Source: Diplolepis rosae (Eukaryota > Arthropoda > Insecta > Hymenoptera > Diplolepididae). Taken from it: a stretch of DNA of 64,000 bases. A program made the translations under genes and the position numbers. Under the pieces are notes generated by a model. That model had not been told where the DNA came from. It saw only the letters and a program-made list of their open reading frames with translations, and did no database searches. Position 1 is the stretch's first letter, and each line of letters opens with the position of its first letter. The DNA is taken from positions 7,626,001-7,690,000 of the forward strand of contig JAPYXD010000727.1 of the NCBI GenBank assembly GCA_030998225.1. The letters run 5' to 3'. This document shows positions 57,526-64,000 of the stretch, in pieces.

Positions 57526-58087
57526 CCCTTAGATGACACATGGGGTCCAGTGAACCCCACGTCATTTTCAGATGTAATTTTTTATATATTCCCGCTCGAA
57601 TTGAAACTTGAGGCCCCATCTACCTTTAGTTGGGGCATGCAACTACCCCTCTTTTAGTATAGGGCACAGGGCAGATCAGTTTGTTGGATGGCGTCTAGGA
57701 AGAAGATTCCTTTCCGGTCTGGGGTCCAAAGAATTGCACAGTGTGAGCTTACGATAACTACCAGTTCTACCTTAAAGTGTGTTACTTCAAGCTTACTCCC
57801 TTCAATTTTTAGCAACAAATATTCAAAATTAACAAAGATGTGGTTATTTACGTGAAAAATCGAAAATTTAAGAAAACTATTTTTCAATAATTTTTAAAAA
57901 TATGTTCACAACAAACTCTGATCAAGGTCATGTTATAACATTGTTTCAGAAGTATTCAAATATATCCTGTTAAATTTTCAGAGCAATACATTGAAAACTC
58001 TATGAGATATCGACACTTTTTCACACTGGGGTTCAAAAGACCCCTTGTGTCATTTATGCAATTATTTTGAAGTGTGTAATCTAAGGG
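57526..58087. mobile_element. piggyBac-like non-autonomous element
   Basis: The ends CCCTTAGATGACACA and TGTGTAATCTAAGGG are inverted, and TTAA flanks both sides (57522-57525, 58088-58091). The uninterrupted TTAA is in block A copy 1 near 11279. Subterminal GACACATGGGGTC/GACCCCTTGTGTC motifs form an inner inverted pair. CCCT-type ends with TTAA targets are characteristic of piggyBac. 562 bp, no transposase. Confidence 0.85.
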
Positions 58088-58417
58088 TTAATTATTTGAA
58101 AAATGAGCAAAGAATTTTTATTTTTCTGTATTTCTGATATATTTTATTGGAAGACTCTAATGTGTCAATAAATTAAAAGTGAAATCGTAAAATAAGTACA
58201 CGACTAAAATTAAATTGAAACTCGGTTCACCTTCGAAAGACAATACGAAAACCGCAAAGCAAGGTCTTGATGTTTTGTGTATACAGATGACAAAATTTAA
58301 GCAAAATGGAACAAATGCTTTACGCAATGTTTTAAAATTTATCTTCAAAAATGTCAATAATCGTAATAGGTTGGTGGTACCTCTCTCCTAACCCAAGATC
58401 CTATCTATCTTGCTGAT

Positions 58418-58640
58418 TTCTAAAAAATAAAATAAAATTTTGAAAATTTTCCAAAATTAAAAAAAAAGGAAGAACTGCGACTTGGGCATATTGTTCAACA
58501 AAAAAATTAATTTTATCTGAGTCCGATATATTAGATCCAAAGAAGACATACTTGAATAAATTAAATTTTACTAAAATTAGGCAAGTGCATATGAATATCT
58601 GGACTGGCAATATGAAAAATGATTTAAATTTTTATGATAT
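58418..58640. repeat. Copy of protease-homologue intron sequence
   Basis: It matches about 43590-44100 (intron upstream of the last exon) in the same orientation, with an internal deletion of roughly 300 bp. No exon is attached here. It marks a further copy of this part of the gene locus. Confidence 0.65.
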
Positions 58641-59106
58641 TTATAATTTAGAAATAATCAAGCTTGTAATTTATTTATTTTTACATTTTCATCATTACAT
58701 TTCCAGAATTTTTTCTGATGGAAGGAAAGGGAATACAATTATAATGATTTGAGAAGTTATTATTCATACATTGAAACAAAAAATTACAAATATTTAATAA
58801 AAAATGTTACAAACTGGCAGCACTGGAGGCATTTCCGTAATGTGTGTTTTCTTGGAGGAGCTCCACCGCACGTAGCACACAGGGTGCAAAATTTAATCTG
58901 GAACAAAATAAAAAAGAATTTCTTGATCTACATTAGAATGGCTAGAGAAACACGTAGGGGATTTAAAAAATATTGATTTTTGTGTGATTGGCAAGCATTT
59001 GAAAATAAAGTTCATTTTTCGACCAAAAAACGGCACTTAATTGTTTGTAACAATTGTTTAAATTAATTTATCGAAAAACCCCTACATGTTTCTCTTTGAA
59101 ATGTTA
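58641..59106. other. Unassigned interval
   Basis: AT-rich; open frames up to 75 codons have no recognisable motif. Confidence 0.4.
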
Positions 59107-60620
59107 TTATAAAGATGTAGGAAAAATCCCATTAAAAATATTAAAAATTGAGTTATGCTGCGTGCCGATTTCAAAAAACGTATTCATATATTCTTCTTCA
59201 TTCTCCTTCCTGGACGATTGAAGGTTGAAACGCGCCTCCTTTGCTGCATCCGTCAGTGCCCGCTCAGCGTACTGAATGCGCTTAGCATCGCTTTCAACAC
59301 AAAAATTGTAAGATTGTGCCCTAATTTCCATTTCTAAAACCTGCATAATTCTCAAAACATTTTTCAGTCCATCATTGAAACTGCGTACGGCAATATCCGT
59401 TGCACTATTTAAGACTTTCTTGCCACTGTAACAAGCTTTTGGAGCAAAATTCCACACTGCCGCGTTAGAGCTTTTGTTACTATTTTGAGTAAATCCTTCT
59501 AAGCAACGGTTTAATAATTCGTCTCTACTGAGGTCGTCATAAATGGGTTTGATGGCTCTAAAAACTTCTTGAAAAAGCGGTGGCTTATGGTGGTAATCGC
59601 TCAAAGCACCTGCTGATTGCGCTTTCTTCCAGTCACACCAAGTTTCTGAGCATTTGTCATGCTGCGGATTCTGATCGGTTGATAGCTTGTGAAATAAGGT
59701 CGCCCAAATTTCATTTTACATTTTTTCCACGGAGTCTGAATTTCGACGAATTGCCAAGCCATAGTAAATGGTCAATTGGTCAATTAATTTGGCTGTTGAT
59801 TTCCCCTTTCCTCTAAGACCTTTCGTTGTTTTTTTAACTTCCTTAACCGAGTGCCCATCCTTTTATCCACATGGTCAATACATTAATTTTTTTTTTACTA
59901 ACAAATTTTCGTAAGGTTCTGACTCAAGTATGCCTTTCAATGTTTTATTATCGACGTCGCCGATATTATTAGCGTATTTCAGTCCGTGCTAACTTTCAGA
60001 GCGCTTGAACATCTCAATCACCGCGTCTTCTTCCATTTTTCCAAATGAGCCTTCGTGATTCGCTTGACATTGATCCGCCTGTGTTTCTATCCATTCATTG
60101 TACTCAGAAGTCCCAGATTTACTCTTCCAGTACTCGCAAACCTTACAATACTTGGATTTTACCTCAACACCAACGATTTTTCCTGTGTGCCATCCAATTA
60201 GTGACGTTACTTCGAAAAGTGAAGAAAACCTGCGTTCCCTCAAAGAACCATCTCCGGAAACAGTTATTCCTTCAAGTTGTCCGTTTTGTACACAAATTTC
60301 TTTCTCATTCTCTGCTGCTTTTTTCATACTGACGTCTCTCACTGATCCAGTTGCGATCGAAGTAGAATCCACTAATCTGTCGTAGAAATATTGGAAAATA
60401 GGTCTTGGCAATTCCATGAAAGCGCAGAATTTCAGAATTCCATATAGCCCTACTCCTAGTAATCGCATAGCTAAGACTATTCAACGGTTGATTTTGTAAG
60501 CATCATTTATAAATTTACAACTTGGAATAACAAAGTCTCGACAATTAGGACGAGCGATTACTATCTTGAATCCCAAACCTCCAGGACTTCTGTACACTAA
60601 GAAACAAGCGTTCGACTGAT
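59107..60620 (-). pseudogene. Mutator-like transposase, near full-length but broken
   Basis: Read on the minus strand, it runs from the NPRGLGF-like start (NPRG here altered to SPGG) and INDAYKINR through LAMRLLGVGLYGILKFC, VSGDGSLRERRFSSLF, KSKYCKVCEYWK and QANHEGS. It continues past the break of copy 1. A KTTKGLRGKGKSTAKLID segment leads to YYGLAIRRNSDSVE, WATLFHKLSTDQNPQH and DYHHKPPL. Then comes the GFTQNSNKSSNAAVWNFAPK block, and the end is a long helical C-terminus. Stops include TGA after KINR (CGA in copy 1) and TAG after KRSES. A frameshift follows in an A run near 59890. It belongs to arthropod proteins annotated with a Mutator-like transposase domain. Confidence 0.8.
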
Positions 60621-61074
60621 AATTTAAAAATCAATTGTCCGTTTTACACATGCACCTAAGCTGTACTAACGTGAGTTTCTGACGTCTACTGAAGCATTTC
60701 TAACTAAAAATGCTTCTAACGGAAGCATGGCGACATCTACGCGGGGAAAAATGGAGATCAGAAGAATATGAATGATTACTTAAAACCAGAAATAACTACC
60801 CCTTATAAATCAATTTCTCATGAAAATGCAAATATAGGTAAAGTTAATTTTATCATCCCGTGGCAAATATATTTTTTTCAGAATTTTCAGCTTCAATTTT
60901 ACCTATTTGGTAATTTTCTTGTATAATCGTAACTTTTTTTGGGGTAGGTTACCCCCATAAAATGTTTCGACTAAATTAAGCAATTTATATTTTTAAACCC
61001 TCTGTGTGAAAGAATTTTTTCTGCTTGGTTTTATACGCGAAATTTACTTCATTTTGTAGAAATATAATAACATG

Positions 61075-62740
61075 TGTTACGTCCCGAGCAAAAGGCGAGG
61101 GTAGTTTGGAATTTTGGATGTAAGCTAGGAGGTTAGCTAATTATATCAGGTAGGTAAGGCCTGATAATTTATTTTTATTTGTGGGTACGTTGTCAATTGT
61201 CAGGTCTATGGGCCCTGAGTTGTTCACAATGATAATGAAACACTGAATTGATAGATATGTGATAATTGATTATAAATAAATAAGTTGTTTGACAAGTTTT
61301 CACATAGAATGATACTTAGTTGGTAACTTACTTGTCTACCTCTTAAATTAGAGGGCAAGAGAGAATTGTTGTTTTTTACTCCTATTATTGCAAGTCAACG
61401 GCACAAATCCTTGCAGGATAGTTGGGTTTCGTTTGAGTCTCCGTGAGGTAGCAAAACAACGATAAATTTTGCAGGAGGTATGGTGTAAGGGATGCAAGTC
61501 CACCAGCAACTGATGTGATCAATTATCCTCTGACGTATCTTGTTAAGTACACGAGAAATGAATCAAACATGCACTTGTTAACAAGATAGGTTAGTTCCTC
61601 CCGATTTCAGAAATGAATCACTATTAACCGACACGACTAAATACAACGATACACGTAACCCAAAGGCACTATCTAGCACTACGGTTTCCGGACTTGCACC
61701 ATTTAAGGACCTGGGATTTTATTTACCAAGTACCGAATGTTGAGTTGCTCATAGAAATCCAATGAGACTTACGTTTATCGAAGGGTCAGCTCACGACGTT
61801 GAATTACCGGTCCGGACCTAACAACGGTACAACTGTTCGGAACTTAATGACAAACCTCCAGTGGTGAATCTGGGGTATATATATTATTGGATCTTCCAAT
61901 AGTAACTGCAGTGGGAGTGAATCGCGCAAAATTGTATAAAGTCACGCGCCGTGCAAATTTGTATAAAGTCACGCGCGGTGCAATTCTGTATAAAGTCACG
62001 TTCGATCAAAGATCTATGTTTTCTCCCCCCACGGTCTATTACTATTGGTCAATGTTGATCTGCAATTTGGATTTTATATCCCTTCTATTCTCTCTCTTAC
62101 CTATTCTTATTTCTAATCAACAAGTAGATCCAGGTATAACTAAGAATACCTGCATCTACTTAGTTGTAGCTTATATTTTATGTGTTACAGCCTATGATTG
62201 ATTGATTGATTGATTTTCTATAATCAATCAATATTTGTGATAACATGTTTTCTCATTTGTAGATGGTTTATGATTAATTGATGAATTATTATTGATTTTT
62301 ATCAATATTAATAATAATTGTATGCTTAAATACTAACATGGATGGTATACTTATTATTAATTAAAGCCGTAATTAGTCAATGTTAATGGCGCCATGCCAG
62401 TAACCTGTTACCATCTCGTCAGGTCACTAGCGCTGCATCACTATATTATCGACGCGCGGCATGATTCACTGACTAATTACCGCGCGGGCAATTACCATAT
62501 AGACCGAGTGATGCTCTTCTTTACCACTTGTTACCAAGTGTCGAGCCGATTTATCGATGTGAGGTAGCGCATCAGTTTACCTCCGTAGAACAGTTACCAT
62601 GTCTAGATAGTAATTACCATAAGACTAAATTTAAAGAGTATTTAATACTTATTTACGCTTGAGTATTACGTATTATGTATTGCTCATATGCAGGGGCAAT
62701 AATTAAAATTTTAAAAATTTAATGTTACCGGGATGTAACA
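61075..62740. mobile_element. Solo LTR, uninterrupted copy
   Basis: TGTTACGTCCCG...CGGGATGTAACA, flanked by CATG (61071-61074, 62741-62744). It contains the 27-bp TATAAAG repeats at about 61935-62000 and the vacant P-element target TATAGACC at 62498-62505. Length 1666 bp. Confidence 0.8.
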
Positions 62741-63159
62741 CATGCACTTAAGGGTGGTTAACCCTTATAAATTAATTTCTCATGAAAATGCAAATATACG
62801 TAAACTTTATTTTATTATCGCGTGCAACATATATTTTTTCCAGATTTTTCGGGTTGAAATAATGTCTGTTTGAAAATTTTTTGTATAATTAAAACTTATT
62901 GTGGGGTATTTTACCCCCCAAAAATCTTTTTTATCAAGTTGACAAAATCACATATTTCATCTCTCATAGTGAGGATATTTTTCGAGTTGGTTTGATTGTG
63001 AAAAATTCTGTTATTATATGTGAAACAATTAAATGGGTATTTGGTACCGCACTTTTCGGGGGGTGATTTTTACCCCCTAAAAACCATTTTGAGCACGTAA
63101 AAAAAATACGTGTCGCTTAGTTTTTTGAGTATTAAAACATGTGTGCGAACGAAGAAAAT

Positions 63160-64000
63160 CAAAGGGGGACACCTACCTAGGGTTCCTTGTGAGTTGTGTT
63201 AGAGGTAAAGTTGAAAGGACAAAGTGGAGTGTTGTGGGAGGGAAGAGAGGTATACCTTTTGAATACATTTCAGTTTTATGTTCAGGTTTTTGGTTGTGCC
63301 TATATACTTAGCTGTACAATCAATGTCGGGGATATTGTAGACGACATGTGATGTGTCAAGTCTTGGTGTGGGATCTTTTGCTGCTTTGAAAAAATGTGAT
63401 AGGTCATTGGTATTACGAGGGTCAATTTTTACATTGGAAGGTTTAAAGATACCTCAAAGTTTTTCAGATATCCCTTTAACATAGGGAAGTGACAAATATT
63501 TTTTTGTTTGGCTTGATGGGTTTAGTTGTATTGTGCGAGTGTACGAGTGAGTGAATGCCTCGCTATACCTCGCAGATAGATGGTGTATTCGGGGGCTAGT
63601 TATAGAGGCTTTGTGTGACAGATAATTAAGTCTATGTTTTATGGTTGAGTTGAACATTGTTATTGGATGATTGTTTTGTGACAGAATATTTCTGATTTTT
63701 TGAATGTTTTCTGTGTGGCAGTTTTTGTGCGCTTAGATGATGCCTTTGTCCACTAGTTTGTTGATGACATTAATTTTGTAATGTAACGGGTGGTGAGAAT
63801 GAAAGTTAAGAATGCGGCCTGGGTAAGTAGGTTTTTGATACCAGTTTGTCTTCACGTTTTCACCTCTTCTGATGATAATAACATCCAAAAAACATATTTT
63901 GTTGTTTGATTTCTCTTCTACTGTAAATGACATTTTGTGGTTGTAACTGTTGAAAGTGTTTTTAATTTTCTAATTTTTTCTATTTCCTTTAACCTAAACA
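63160..64000 (-). pseudogene. Penelope-like retroelement, RT end and GIY-YIG start, copy 2
   Basis: One frame can be followed across about 270 codons. It has SFTVEEKSNNKICFLDV, TNWYQKPTYPGR and FHSHHPLHYKINV (reverse transcriptase end). Then come INSTIKHRL-like and KKYLSLPYVKG, followed by RNTNDLSHFFKAAKDPTP and VVYNIPDIDC with KYIGTTKNLN. The last has the spacing of the GIY-YIG nuclease start. Stops interrupt it near 63730 (TAA), at 63453 (TGA) and upstream near 63980. The core RT motifs would lie beyond the window end. Confidence 0.8.

Larger units (their letters stand above)
52886..58417. repeat. Duplicated block A, copy 2
   Basis: Direct match to 1-11605 lacking the insertions at 2414-3373 and 4647-10920. 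It carries its own insertions at 54011-54459 and 57526-58087. The left border at 52886 is set by the window edge of copy 1. On the right the match ends where an intron-like sequence of the protease-homologue gene begins. Confidence 0.9.
60035..64000. repeat. Duplicated block B, copy 2
   Basis: Direct match of 31416-39281 lacking the P element. It extends beyond copy 1 on the left (C-terminal half of the Mutator-like gene) and on the right (more of the Penelope-like frame), so copy 1 is the truncated one. Confidence 0.9.

Overview
The window is a repeat-dense, AT-rich stretch of an animal nuclear genome, almost certainly an arthropod and most likely an insect. The evidence is spliced genes with short AT-rich introns, and a transposon set (P element, mauritiana-type mariner, Tc1-like, Mutator-like, Helentron-like, Penelope-like with GIY-YIG, ISL2EU-like transposase plus YqaJ nuclease) typical of arthropods. 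No bacterial-style gene, operon, CRISPR array or rRNA is present. The order or species cannot be fixed from the sequence alone.

Layout. Two blocks occur twice in the order A1-B1-A2-B2. Block A is 1-11605 and 52886-58417. Block B is 31416-39281 and 60035-64000. Comparing copies gives several pre-insertion (empty) sites: a Helentron-like element (4647-10920) only in A1, two TTAA-target elements (54011-54459 and 57526-58087) only in A2, and a complete P element (33649-37944) only in B1, where it sits inside a solo LTR. The A1-B1 interval (11.6-31.2 kb) holds a LINE relic, an ISL2EU-like YqaJ/DDE pair, a second Helentron-like element, a 3.4 kb TIR element with a decayed arthropod-wide repeated gene, a THAP fragment, and two clusters of GC-rich palindromic MITEs.

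Host-like gene. Between B1 and A2, on the minus strand, four exons (51694-51393, 48571-48323, 48241-48088, 43497-42659) have matching splice phases. They read as an S1 (trypsin-fold) serine protease homologue whose three catalytic positions look replaced, followed by a tail of 16-residue and 28-residue tandem repeats. Its introns carry an internally deleted Tc1-like element and a foldback element with a mariner inside. A short alternative or paralogous terminal exon (31244-31308) and a further intron copy (58418-58640) suggest a local family of such genes. The 5' exon with start codon was not found.

Other notable structures are a 3.5 kb higher-order minisatellite inside an inverted-repeat element (5098-9826), a transposon whose TIRs are packed with AAGGTCA motifs, and several transposon reading frames broken only at homopolymers. 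Most remaining sequence is diverged non-coding repeat.
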